A DNA stretch of 64,000 nt from Blastomyces gilchristii SLH14081 (taxonomy: Eukaryota; Ascomycota; Eurotiomycetes; Onygenales; Ajellomycetaceae), in NCBI RefSeq assembly GCF_000003855.2, contig NW_003101663.1:795312-859311 (forward strand). The letters run 5' to 3'. The stretch's first letter is position 1. Every line of letters begins with the position of its first letter. This document shows, in pieces, positions 40,817 to 52,463 of this stretch. Below the pieces are notes generated by a model. That model ran no database searches. It was not told where the DNA came from and saw only the letters and a list, made by a program, of their open reading frames with translations. The translations under genes and the position numbers were made by a program.

Positions 40817-41627
40817 ATGGCTCTAACGAAGTCCTAGAAAATACGAACATTTCAGCGAAGTCTCCTCGGCAGACTATTTTTTACAGCTTTTCAGCCTACT
40901 CCAAGTTGAGTGGCTGCGTCATTCTCTTTCGAGAGGCCTGGTAACCTCCGCTACTACAGGCACTGAGGTAGTAGTTCGATCCGCCCGCGTCGCACTTTTG
41001 CAATACATCAACAACCATGATGAGCAGCGGAGGAACATTATATGCGTTAAACTTATAGAGGATTGGCTATCGATACTGGAGAGCGATAACGATGACGACC
41101 GTTACGCCATCCCTGTTGTGGAAATGACTGCGTTTTTGCTCGATAATTGCTTCTTACATAATTCCCCGGATCCAAATATGAAGTGAGTATTTTCACCTTA
41201 TATCGAGGTTGCAACGGTGGTATGACTAATTTTTTCTTGTTTTTTCAACCTCAACAGCTATCACAAACTCTTTGTTCTGGTTCAAAAGTTCCATTTTAAA
41301 TCGGCCAATATGGCCCGGATTGAAGCTGCAATAAAGATATACTCACTCCTGTGGAGGATGGGTGTTATCAAGGGAGATGCCATGAAGAAGCTGACAGGAA
41401 TGCTCCTGCATCCGTATCCGAAGGTAAAATTCCTCTGCTAATTTCTATTTCCTCTTTCTTCTGATCGCTACTTTTCTCCCACTAACCAAATATAGATCCG
41501 CACCATTGCCGCGGACTGTTTATATATGGAGAGCCACGTCGAGGAGATGAAGGGTGAAGACTGGTCAAGCCCTCCAGAGCAATTGAAGGCGAAGGTTGAT
41601 AATTTACGTGTGGTTCTCACTTCTTAG
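37526..41627 (+). CDS. Tubulin-specific chaperone D (cofactor D, TBCD)
   Basis: Cofactor D captures folded beta-tubulin and, with cofactors C and E, assembles the alpha/beta-tubulin dimer. Six exons: 37526-37708, 37833-40401, 40471-40753, 40856-41182, 41258-41423 and 41496-41627; all phases agree and give 1219 aa, the normal length. Family landmarks are FQEWPQLLDPYL and YIMLLWLSHLLLAPFDL near the N-terminus, DTPVRFAASKALSMI (HEAT repeat), RRGASAALQELIGRHP and RRVAARALGDLS in the middle, and VRFHAWNCLQTFW plus the ILEDWL-type HEAT repeats toward the end. HEAT/ARM repeats fill almost the whole protein. Intron 3 (40754-40855) contains a 27-base A run followed by TA repeats. The ATG at 37526 is the first in frame; exon 1 ends LKLIDL. 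Confidence 0.93.
40776..40816. repeat. A27 and (TA)n microsatellite in a TBCD intron
   Basis: A run of 27 adenines passes into TATATATATATATA within the third intron. It is likely length-polymorphic between strains and prone to assembly error. Confidence 0.85.
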
Positions 41628-42095
41628 GTGATAGCTTAGGATATATATAGCTGGGTATAAATAGATATTACAAAAATATAATGATTATTTTACGATGTTT
41701 CCGCGTTCACGAGGACGGCCAGGGAAGATATATATGTATGTATTGTAGGACCCCAGGGCGAAAACGCTTGATCACCGCCAGCCTTGACTGGTAAGTTATG
41801 TCAACATGTATAATATTATACCAATTAAATGTGAAATTTACTGGCAACTAGTTTGATTGTGAGGACCTCAGATATATATTTTTGAACCCAACCCAGTCTT
41901 ATTGTACTGTACAATTCAAAGTAGTGTTTTGCACCACAAAAAATGTAATGAGTGCATCCGCATCAACTACGTAGAAAACCTAGAACAAAAATATTTCACA
42001 TGTCATGGGTTCTCTCTACAGCCAGCAACATCTAATAATAATAATAATAGAATAAAAAAGAAAATAATGGTAAAACATCTTGAAAGAAGGGGAGA

Positions 42096-42204
42096 TGCAT
42101 CATCCGTGAATCGAACACGGGCCCCATCGAGTCACATTATGACCAATCATGTCATTGATCAGGGGATATGGCAACGATGGATTCTACCACTAGACCAATG
42201 ATGC
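42096..42204 (-). tRNA. tRNA-Gly(GCC) with a 38-nt intron
   Basis: Read on the minus strand, the gene starts GCATCATTGG and ends GATGATGC plus discriminator A. A 7-bp acceptor stem, a D arm with AGTGGTAGA, an anticodon stem CATCG/CGATG with loop TTGCCAT, and a T arm CCGTG-TTCGATT-CACGG all close. Anticodon GCC is glycine. The intron sits one base 3' of the anticodon, the canonical position. The mature length without CCA is 71 nt, as in yeast tRNA-Gly. Confidence 0.93.
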
Positions 42205-42400
42205 TCTTTTTATGATGAAGGGAGATAATATCATCCCTTGATATGATAACACTTGCTTCAGTCCGGACTAAGAGTTTCGCCGACAGCCTGCAGACCCAAC
42301 CCAACTACTAAGCTCTCGCATTGCTGGGGCGGGCATTTCTCGATTCTTCCAGCGCGGATGAAATTCAATCGATAACTTGAGGCACGTTAATTCATTCACC

Positions 42401-43417
42401 ATGGCAGCCGTAGCTGCTTCGGCGTCTGGCATAGCCCCCAATTCAACGTGAGTTTCCTCGAACCCTTTTTTCCTGATCTAAAATTCCAATTTTACTGACC
42501 TTGTTTGCTGCTATTCTTCTAGTGTCTATGTACGTCAGACGAAACAGTTCGAGCTACTCCCCAGTCGCAATACAAGAATAATTGGAAGGCTAACGAAACA
42601 AATCGCAATTTTTGTCTCTCATGTGCAGGTCCGCAATCTCGAAGAAAGAATCAAAGTCGAGCCCCTCAAAGAAGCCCTGGCCGAAATCTTCTCCGAATAC
42701 GGCAACATCATTGATATCGTCGCGAAGACAAACCTAAAAGCAAAAGGCCAGGCCTTTATCGTCTTTGATAATGTAGACTCTGCCACGCGCGCAATTGAGG
42801 AGATCAACGGGTTTGAGCTTTTTGAGAAACCTATGGTGTTGGACTATGCCAGAACGAGAAGCGATGCGATAGTGCTAAAAGAACATGGGGAGACGGAGCT
42901 GGAGGCCCACAAGCGGAAGAGGTTAGCGGAGAAGGGTCAGTTCATTTTTTCCTTTTCGTTCCGTCTCGTTGTGAGTAAAGCTCTGATGGCTGATTTTCAC
43001 TTTTTTGGCGCTACAGAGAGGAAACAAGCACAGGAAGCGCTCGAGGCGCAGAAGAAGCTGAAGCGTGGAGTTGCTGCACCAGGAGGCCCAGAAGCCCGCC
43101 CGTCAAAGGTTACTAGAGGCGCTGGCTTGAAACCCTCTACTGCCACCGCCGCTCCGGTTATCCAAGATGAATACCTACCGCCCAATAAGATTCTGTTCTT
43201 GCGGGAGATCCCTGATTCGTTAGACCAGGACGGCCTTACCGAGATATTTGGTAGATTCGAGGGATTCAAGGAAGTGCGTATGGTGCCGGGCCGGAAAGGA
43301 ATTGCATTCGTGGAATATGAGGCGGAAACGGGTGCTATCAGTGCTAAGGAGGCTACGTCTGGCATGCCGTTGGGGGAGAATGGGAAACCCATTCGGGTGA
43401 CGTTCCAGAGGCAGTGA
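42401..43417 (+). CDS. U1A/U2B''-type snRNP protein, two RRMs (253 aa)
   Basis: This protein binds the stem-loop of U1 or U2 snRNA in the spliceosome. Exon 1 is 42401-42447, a 7-nt exon 2 lies at 42523-42529, exon 3 is 42629-42935 and exon 4 is 43017-43417. The join gives TVYVRNLEERIKVEPLKEAL, the usual RRM1 start with RNP2 (VYVRNL), and later RNP1 (KGQAFIVF). RRM2 (about 170-250) begins NKILFLREIP and has KGIAFVEYE. A charged Ala/Lys/Glu linker separates the two. Introns 2 (99 nt) and 3 (81 nt) are both multiples of three with no in-frame stop, so retaining either keeps the frame. Intron 2 has a perfect GCTAAC branch site and TGCAG acceptor, which supports removal. Confidence 0.9.
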
Positions 43418-43688
43418 TGACTTTTTTCTTTTCTTTTCTTTTTTTACTTTGTTCATCTTATACTCTTTGTTTGGTGGGAATTTTCTATGTGCTTTATGAC
43501 ATCGCTGTGATATGTTTTTAGGCGTTGGGTTTTATGAATAAATGGGATAATGTGCTCCTGAATCTTCATCCAATTATTATAGGCAATGGGTAGCGGTATG
43601 AGATATTAAGGGGAAAACGTTACTGCATATATCGTTCTACGAATGACGCGCATGGAAATTGTACAATGGCCCAAAAAGAGCGGTGAAA
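43418..43688. other. Convergent 3' flanks of the snRNP and V-ATPase genes
   Basis: A 271-bp gap between two stop codons on opposite strands. A TTTTCTTTTCTTTT tract is near 43430. No gene is seen. Confidence 0.5.
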
Positions 43689-45101
43689 TTAAAAAATAAT
43701 ATCCTTATCCTCATGCTCTCCAAGAATATCGGCGGGTGCCGGGGTATCTGCTGACTCTGACTCTGCGATTTCATCCTTCTCCGCTGCTTCTCGTTTGGCC
43801 TTCATTTCGGCATCGGCGGCTGCAGTTACTTGGTGTTTTTTGTTGGAGACCTAATAATAAGTTGGTTACCGGTTAGCCTCACTCTAGTCTGTCACGAAAC
43901 GGATTCGGGTTAACATTGGCTACCTTTTTAAGCCGGTAAAATTCTTCTCGATCGAGCTCGTCTAGCTCTGAGTTGATATCTGGCGCAATGTAAGCCATTT
44001 ACATCGCTTTTAATTTTCATTTTGAACCACTTACATTTAATAGTATTTTCGGTTCGGGGGATGATGACATGTTCACTAGATGGATGCGATGGAATCAGAT
44101 CCTTAGTTCAACACCAAAATAAGCCATACCCGAAAAGGAAATCAGGAGTGCCCCAAAAGAATATGGCGTAGAATACGGAGTACTTAGGGTGGCGCCTAAT
44201 TGCCAGTCGACCAGAGGGGAAAGGGGAGGTATTTCATACATGGCATTGACTAAGGTGACAAGGTGTTAGCAACTTAGCCCGTCCAATAGCGGAAACAGGA
44301 CAACATACCGCGTCTGTTAACCACTTTGATGACTTCATCTAATATTACAAATGCCGTCTAATAATAAAGTATAACATTTGTCAGTAGTTGAATGTGGTCG
44401 TACTAGGTGGTGAGGGGTCACGAGGCTGTACCTGTAAGCTAGCAAGCTCGACGAGTGTTTCAACGGCCCTTGAGTATGTCTCTCGGCACCGCTGGACTTG
44501 CTGTCCTCCTTTTCCTAGGCCTGTCAAGCCAAAATCATTACTACCCTCGGCCGTTATGCTTTCGAATTGAGGTAGCATCACTCCCGAGACATTCTCTTGT
44601 TTTGTCTGTATGCGGAACCGTGCCTGTTTCGCAGATTCTTGGATCTGGAAACCGATATCTCCTCCAACAGCATATGTAACTTCTGCGAGGGAAAAGGCCG
44701 CTATCTGCATAACGCGACCCATTTTCCGTTTTGCCTCATCGATTCGTTTAGTGATTTCTAGTAGTAAGGTAAGACGTTAGACTAGATATTAGGGTACATG
44801 GGCTCTTCCACAGTCTTCATACCTCGAAACCGCCTATTTGGGAGTGAGAATAAATATTAGTAAACAACACAATATTTATTAGATATTATTTGCTGATAAA
44901 CGTACTTTGTCAAAGCCTCACTTTTCCTCTTTAGAAGACTGTGGCCTGTTTCCGCGCCCTTTAGCTTCCCCTTCATTATCCCCAGCGACTGCCGGGTTGG
45001 AAACACAGCTTCTCGGTCCTGAAACGATTGGAAAAGTAATTAATGACGAGCATAGACACGGCAGCAAGGCGTGAGACAAAACATACCCCTGTTCCAGACA
45101 T
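43689..45101 (-). CDS. vma8: V-type H+-ATPase subunit D (VMA8)
   Basis: Subunit D is the central rotor shaft of the vacuolar proton pump V1 sector. Nine exons on the minus strand: 45087-45101, 44906-45018, 44823-44833, 44432-44757, 44309-44357, 44240-44249, 44035-44075, 43924-43979 and 43689-43850. The spliced product is 260 aa (yeast 256). It starts MSGTGDREAVFPTRQSLGIM and contains RKMGRVMQIAAFSLAEVTYA, LTGLGKGGQQVQRCRE, VETLVELASLQTAFVILDEV (blocks of the family), IEHVIIPRTENTIKYIN and SELDELDREEFYRLKK. It ends DIIF. Three exons are only 15, 11 and 10 nt long. Each is needed to give an uninterrupted family match. Antisense open frames across the gene are shadows. The start lies 407 bp from the SYF1 start on the other strand. 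Confidence 0.93.
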
Positions 45102-45508
45102 CGTGAAGAGAGTTGATAGGACGGGGCCTGCAAATGAGGCCGCACAACTCGCATTAAGTTGTTTCGACTTGCTGGTCGACGGCGCTTCGAATTGAGGCAG
45201 TTCGTCATATCCAGCGCCCTGGACGCTTGGACCATCTGATGCTGATATAATGCCAAGCCATAATTGCCATTTGTAGACTAGTGCAGTCAGATGACCCGAC
45301 GCGACTCTAAGACGGACGGCAGTATCAAGACGGCGAACGACTCCTCCTCTCTTCAACCCACGCGGCGGCAATGACTCTGCATGCCCCTCGCAGACTATCT
45401 CTTCGTATACCGGCACAGTGGCGACCTGCGTAAGGTCCCGCTCTTGTGAGTGGTGAGATGCCCGGGACGCTTTTAGACAGAAGGCCCCAGGAAGGGCTCC
45501 AGCCAAAG
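45102..45508. promoter_or_regulatory. Divergent promoter shared by VMA8 and SYF1
   Basis: Only 407 bp separate the two start codons, so both 5' leaders and core promoters must share this interval. No clear TATA box is visible in either direction. The placement is inferred from the two gene models. Confidence 0.6.
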
Positions 45509-48302
45509 ATGGACAAGGCCGCGCCTGCTCGGCCTGATTTCTACTTGATTGTAAGCAGCTATCATATTTTGTTTGGTCCATTGACCTAAATTTTGAAGAC
45601 ATTTGCTGACTTCTTTGAAGGGAAATGAGGATACTGTCTATGAACAAGACATTCTGCGCGACCCGCACAGTATCAAACCATGGCTGTCTTACATTGAATT
45701 CAAGCAACAGCAGGGCAATCCCTATGAACAAGCCTTTGTAAGTGAATGACTTCTCCACCTCCCCTTGGGGTAACGCAGACTGCTAATAAAGTTGACAAAG
45801 GTTATGGAACGTGCCTGCAAACAACTACCCAGGTCATATAAGTTGTGGAAAATGGTGAGTCCTGACATGCACTCCCCACTATATCCGATCCCGCTCACTG
45901 GATGATTCACTTTCTTCTTTTAGTATCTCGAATTCCGTGTGAAGCACCTCAGGGGCCGCAACCCATCGATCCATCGTGCAGAATATCTCAAAGTCAATGG
46001 CCTATTCGAACGCGCCGTGATCCTGCTCAACAAAATGCCTCGAATCTGGGAGATGTTCCTCACATTTCTACTTCAGCAACCAATAATAACGCAGACGCGC
46101 CGTACTTTTGATCGGGCTCTTCGCGCGCTACCAGTCACTCAGCATAATCGGATCTGGAAACTTTACAAGGCCTTCGCATACTCAGCGTCCGGAGACACTG
46201 CCGTAAAAATATGGCGTAGGTACATGCAAGTTCATCCCGAGAACGCCGAAGAGTATATCGATGTTTTGGTTGAGATGGGCAAATACACAGAGGCTGTGAA
46301 GAAATATATGGAGATTCTGGACAATCCTAGGTTTCAGTCAAAGAACGGCAAAAGCCAATTTCAACTGTGGACTGATATGGTTGAATTACTCGTCAACAAA
46401 GCTAAAGATATCGAAGCGGGTCCTGAGACTGGCATCGATGTCGATTTGATCATTCGCAGTGGAATTGATAGATTCGCTGACCAGAGAGGCAAGCTGTGGG
46501 CTGGTTTAGCTACCTACTGGATTACCCGGGGCAATTTCGAAAACGCGAGAGATATTTTCGAGGAAGGAATTACAACTGTCATGACTGTTCGAGATTTCAC
46601 CATGGTATTCGATGCCTACGTGGAATTTGAAGAATCTATCATAGGACACCTGATGGAGGAGGCTGCTTTACGATCCGACAAGGGCAAAATTGATGAGGCC
46701 GCCGATTTCGATCTAGACCTTCGAATGCTGAGATTTGAACAACTCATGGATCGTCGGCCTTTCCTAGTTAACGACGTGCTTCTCAGACAGAACCCCAATA
46801 ATGTGATTGAGTGGGGGAAACGTGTTGCGCTGTGGGGCGATAATAAAGCCGAAATTGTTCAAACCTACACCAAGGCCATTGCAACTATCCATCCGAAGAA
46901 AGCCCATGGAAAGTTCCACGAGCTCTGGGTTAACTATGCCAAGTTTTATGAACAGGGCGGAGATTTGGATACGGCTAGAGTCATTATGGACAAAGCTGTC
47001 AAGGTTCCTTTCAAGACGGTTGCCGAACTGGCTGAAACATGGTGCGAGTGGGCCGAGATGGAATTGCGCAGCGAAAACTTCGACAGAGCAGTTGACATCA
47101 TGGCAAAAGCCACACAGGCTCCTAAGCGATCCACCGTGGACTACTTCGACGAAACTCTTTCGCCTCAGCAGCGGATCCACAAGAGCTGGAAGCTGTGGAG
47201 TTTCTACGTTGACCTCGTCGAAAGCGTTGGGACTCTCGAAGAAACGAAGAAAGTGTACGAACGCATTTTCGAGCTGAGAATTGCAACACCGCAAACGGTC
47301 GTTAATTATGCGAACCTTTTGGAAGAAAATAAATACTTCGAGGAATCTTTCAAGATTTATGAGAGGGGCCTTGACCTCTTCAGTTACCCAGTCGCTTTCG
47401 AATTGTGGAACCTATATTTGACCAAGGCAGTGGATCGCAAAATCTCAATCGAACGATTACGAGACTTGTTCGAACAGGCTGTGGATGGATGCCCACCGCA
47501 GTTCGCCAAGCCTCTCTACTTGATGTATGGCAATCTGGAAGAAGAAAGGGGGCTTGCTCGACACGCCATGAGAATATATGAACGCGCAACTCGTGCAGTC
47601 TCCGACTCCGACAGATTTGAAATGTTCAACTTCTACATCACGAAGTCGGCCTCCAATTTCGGGTTGACATCAACGCGCCCTATCTATGAACGCGCCATTG
47701 TAGCGTTGCCAGACAATGAGGCAAAAGAAATGTGTCTCAAATTCGCTGAAATGGAGCGTCGTCTGGGTGAGATTGATAGAGCTCGCGCCATTTACGGCCA
47801 TGCGTCACAATTCTGTGATCCACGTACGAATGCCGGGTTCTGGCAGAAATGGGAAGCTTTCGAAGTTCAGCATGGCAACGAAGATACATTTAAGGAAATG
47901 CTGCGCATCAAACGCAGTGTTCAGGCTCAGTACAAGTATGTTTTTCCCCGTTGCACTTTTACATTGTTCCATATCCGTTCTACCAGTGAAACTAACATGA
48001 AACCTTACAGTACCGATGTCAACTTCATTGCGTCACAGGCCATTGCTCGTAGCAAGCAGCTTTCCAAGGAAGCTGCCGGGGCTGAGGAGGAAGAGGAGGG
48101 AAAAGACCGTGCCGATGCGATGGCAGCTTTGGAAAGACAAGCCCGAGCCCCTATGGGTTTCGTCCCCGCAAGCACTGGCCCAGAAGGAGGAAACAGGCCA
48201 TTGCCTGCTAATGGTGACAAACAACAGGCACAACAGCAACAAGTCTCTCCTGCAAATCCCGATGCGATTGATCTTGATGAAGACATGAATGGGGAAGACT
48301 AA
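45509..48302 (+). CDS. syf1: Pre-mRNA splicing factor SYF1 (HAT-repeat protein)
   Basis: SYF1 (human XAB2) is a scaffold of the NineTeen complex in the activated spliceosome. Exons are 45509-45550, 45621-45737, 45801-45854, 45924-47935 and 48011-48302; phases agree for an 838-aa protein, the usual fungal length. The first exons give EDTVYEQDILRDPHSIKPWL, a typical SYF1 opening. HAT (half-TPR) repeats with the W...Y/F...E pattern fill residues about 30-720, for example RIWEMFLTFLLQQP, WKLYKAFAYSASGD, LWVNYAKFYEQGGDL and FWQKWEAFEVQHGNEDTF. The tail includes TDVNFIASQAIARSKQ, a Glu run, a Gln-rich patch and an acidic end DLDEDMNGED. The ATG at 45509 lies in a 42-nt first exon ending just before GTAAGC. 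Confidence 0.95.
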
Positions 48303-48854
48303 AAAGTGCCATAAGAATCTCAGCTCACACTAGATACCCTCTGTTATCCGAAATTTGTCGAAGACATTTACCCACCACATTTCAGTATTTCCTATTTATA
48401 TCTTTTCGCGGATTCGGCTCCGTATTTGCATATCACATTACATATTTAGTCTCTTCTCTCTTTCATACGGAGTTTCTCTTGTGTCATTAGGTGCATCCAG
48501 GAACGGTTTTTACATCCAGCTAAGACCACACTATCTCCAATTGCTTTTATTTCCAAATCTCATCGTTTTGTCTCCACTGTCCTTGACAAATCTTCCATTT
48601 CCTTTGTGTTTTCTCCTTTGTATTGCTCTTTGATTTCTTTTCCTACCCAACTGCACTTCATGCCAACTAACCTGGATGAATATATTGGTTCTCCGACCTG
48701 TTGATCAAGCAGGCGCAGGATGGCATTGGGGCAAGAAAGGAACCATTAGAGGGAAAAAGGGTTTTTGTCACCTTTTCACCGGAGTTTATCGGTGTTCGTT
48801 GGCCACATAGACATCGGGTGCGCAACATGCCACTTTTTCCTTGACCATATTTTG

Positions 48855-48894
<40 letters not shown>

Positions 48895-49929
48895 CCTTTC
48901 CTCTTCAATCATTGGCTCTCTCTTTACTTTTTATTCAAAACCTTTCTGCTTGATCGTCTTCGAGAATGAAAACATGTCTTAGAGCCATGTGGGCAGCTGG
49001 ACTCTCACCTTTATCTGCGTGCCTTAACCTACCTCGTTATCCGCTTTCCAGCGCGGTTCTGTACCATCTACTGTATTGTAATAACTTATTTCCCGTGCCC
49101 AAATTATGACAAGTGTTTATTGAATTTGCCATGTGCAAGTGAAGTCAATCCCCCAAGCCGCAGTTATAGTATCATACAAAATATGAAATGTCAACCCCGC
49201 CAACCCTCCTCTCCTTGTTTTTTCACTTGTGAGTTTAACCGAAAGCTGCTCTCCAATATAAAGCAATATGACGAGTGCTAGATGTGGCTGTGACTCTGCG
49301 GCCCTGCTTAGCCTGATGAAAAGGATTGCGACAATATATCCGCCTTGCCCACTCTCACTATGCGGCAATTTTTCCTGTCTGTCCTGATACCGAAAAATAG
49401 GACAGCGTACCTAGGAACCATTTCATATGATAGTTCGCCGCTAACCAACCGAGAGCACTTATTTACCTCATGACATAATTCCCTCTTCTACATGACGCAA
49501 TGCTGGTGCTTTGTGTGCCTAGATTGACCCTAGTAGCAACGATGAAGAGCGTGGAAAAGGGGTTCTACTGGATCCCAGTGTCGGAACTGAAAAAACCATA
49601 GATATACATAACGCCGCATTTAATAAGTAAACCACGCTTTGCAAAGGAGTTCGCTACACCACTACACCGATTCCCACCTAGCTGTAGGTAGTTACGCTAT
49701 GTTTGAACTTGAATTGCGACTTGAAAATAAGCACCTGTGCGCTGCCTCAATATGGGCGATCATTTACCTTTCCATCTCCTAGATTGAGGTTTGCTGAGTT
49801 TCCGCTCGATTTTTATCTCTCATAAGGCCATAGCTCGGTGCATGAGGAGGGAACTTGACTTTCCCTTTACTTAATATTGTTCAGACCTTGTTGATGGAGT
49901 TACACCGGGTCAATCGAGTTTGAACAGTC
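48303..49929. other. Intergenic, 3' flank of SYF1 leading to AT-rich block
   Basis: It contains a pyrimidine-rich 3' region and a 37-base T run at 48858-48894. GC content falls sharply near 49930. The small open frames have no recognisable content. Confidence 0.5.
48858..48894. repeat. Poly-T tract, 37 bp
   Basis: An uninterrupted run of 37 thymines about 550 bp downstream of SYF1, the second long T run in the window. Confidence 0.85.
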
Positions 49930-51313
49930 TATCAGATCGCAATATATTAAATATTTAAATGATAAAACACAGTCATTTTTTGATTGTGAATTTAATTGTT
50001 TACTATTCAAGTCTCTTCTCTACATACTTTATAAGTCTCGGAATATTTAGAAAATGAAAGAATTCTCTATCTTTATTAGTCAATTTCAGATATGAAAAAC
50101 CAGAAAATTCCAGCTGAGAATACAAAAATCTTTTACAAATTACAGTATTTTTAACATCTTCTGATACTTTTGAAATTATTTAGAAAATAATATGATAAAA
50201 GAAAAGAAAAAAAATCTTAAAAATAACCATATTAAATAAATATATAAAAAAGAATAGGAAAAAAAATATAAAAAAAATATATTTAAAAATAATATATAAT
50301 TCTTTTAATAATAAAGATGATATTGTAAAGTAGTTAATTGTATTATTAAGATCTAGCTATTATAAAGTCTTTTATATATAATAAGTATTTACTGAGTGAT
50401 CAGTGAATATCTTACTTATACAGAAGTAGTCAGTCTGTAGAGAGAGAATCTGATATCTCTCTTAACTACTACTCTACTAAGTAGATATTTACAACTCAGC
50501 AGAGTGATTCTATAACTAAAGAAGAAATATTATATATAAAATAGTAGTGTCTTTCATCAAAGATTTCACAGAAGATTAATAAGAATTAAAGAATTAAAGA
50601 AAATTAGCATAGAGATATTAACCTGATTAAATCTTATATATACTAAGATATTTGTAGAGCTTTGCAGACTATGAGCATTTAAATCTTCATATTAATTAAA
50701 GTATTTTTATAAATCTTGAAGATTAATATCTTTGTAAGAATGTCTGCAGTTATATTAGTAGTATTCAGCTCTGATAACTGAATAATTAATGCAGTCATCT
50801 GATAGCGCCTTGGCATGAGAAATCAAGATATGTGAGTTTTAGACTGATCACTGAGACTATGAATTTCATGTTTAGTCTCATTTAATCTGATCTCATACAT
50901 TTCTTGATATGAATTCTGCTGAGACTAATTATTAAATAAACATGCAAAGTGACTATATATCAGATCTTAAAATAAAATCATGACTTGAAAAAAATAAGAA
51001 AGTGATCTTATTTAATCTCATTTAGTCTTATTCTTAATATAAAGTTACTATTTTTAGACATTTTAAGATTTTTTTTAGACTATTTTTAATTTTTTAAAAA
51101 GTAACACTTTTTAATAATACTTAAATAAGATTTAAAGTCATTTAAAGTAATAAAAATAATTTAAATTAAGAAGTGAAAATCATGATCTTATTTGAAAAAT
51201 GTAATAAGAGTAGACAGTAAGTTTCACTGAGACAGTATAAAACTACTATTTAATATTAGAACTGTGTAATAAGATCTGTCAAATTAGTAATGAAACTATT
51301 AAAAATTCTGGTC

Positions 51314-52248
51314 CTGATCTCAGACACAGTCACACAGTCAGTCTAGTAAGTTTGAAACCCGCAGAGAATACATTAAATCCGGAACTCAAGCACCTTAGAT
51401 TTCTAATAAATACAGAGGTGTACAAATTACTTCAATAAATCACTCTATATTTCTGAGCTGAGAAGTTATTATTGCATGTATCTAATTATCACTTCTTTGT
51501 ATTTTTCTATGTTCTTATTATCTTGACATGATCTCAACATCTGTATTTTCTTCTGTATAATTAACACTTAACCTGTATTTAATATCATGCAAGAACTCAT
51601 CATAAGCTCTGCTTGTATATGAGTATAATGAAAGAATAATAATAATAATAATAATAACTTATCAGTACTTTGTATATAGTGTAACATTATTGTTATAATC
51701 AGTGATTATTATAGTGATAACTTTATTATATAATTTGAATTAAAGATCTGCTCAATGTATTTAATATTTTAATTCAACTACTTATTATAGTGTGACTGAG
51801 CATCTTATCTTAATAATATTATAATTATCAACTTAATTCAGTTTTAATTGAATAAGTATTTATAGCTCTATTTTTATTGAGCTTTATATACACTCTTATA
51901 ATTTATCTTCTTTATAGTATTAGATCTTCAAATCTTTATCTATTAATTAGAGATCAGAGAAAAGCTCTTCATCTGTAAGAATGTAAGATATGTTAATTAA
52001 AACTGCTTTTAATTTGATTTTACAGTATCAGACATTATAGTCTTTCAGCTCTGAGAGCTTTGTAATAATTTTCATTTCAATATAACTGTAATTATTCTTG
52101 AATTTGTGAAACTTATCTATTCTAATAACTGAATTCACAGCTGTGATAAGATTGAGATTTATTCTCTGTTTTTATAGTTATTACTCACAGATAATTTTTA
52201 TTATATCTATCTTAGATAGACTGACTGTGTGACCGTGTCTAAGATCAG
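51314..52248. repeat. 32-bp inverted repeat pair flanking 871 bp
   Basis: Bases 51314-51345 (CTGATCTCAGACACAGTCAC...) match the reverse complement of 52217-52248 at 30 of 32 positions; the differences are transitions. The left arm abuts the truncated SINE copy. It may be the terminal repeats of a DNA transposon or two copies of another dispersed repeat. Confidence 0.6.
51350..51657 (+). mobile_element. SINE, 5'-truncated and RIP-damaged copy
   Basis: This copy matches the body and tail of the complete SINE at 52464-52837 in the opposite orientation, starting within the B box (GTTTGAAACCC) and ending in an (AAT)n tail. The substitutions seen are nearly all C to T or G to A relative to the complete copy, as expected after RIP. 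The tRNA-like head before the B box is absent. No target-site duplication was found. Confidence 0.85.
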
Positions 52249-52450
52249 AATCAAACTTTACAGTTATTATATTATCTAAAAGTATTACTTCTGATTATAG
52301 TTTGTATTTATTACATTGATCTCAAATCATGTTATTTTAAATATTAAAGATCTCAGATTCACTTTTCAAATAAAAATCTAGTTTTAAATAAAGAATATAT
52401 TTAAATTCTTAGTTACATTTTCATTCTGATTTCATTATTGAGAATGATAT

Positions 52451-52463
52451 TAAATGAGATTGT
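52451..52463. repeat. Target-site duplication, tail side of SINE
   Basis: TAAATGAGATTGT here is repeated exactly at 52838-52850, on the other side of the element. Confidence 0.9.

Noticed and set aside
42530..42628. Reading through the 99-bp intron as coding in the snRNP gene
   Set aside because: It is open in frame, but it would interrupt the RNP2 region of RRM1, and a perfect branch site and acceptor are present. Kept only as a possible retained intron.
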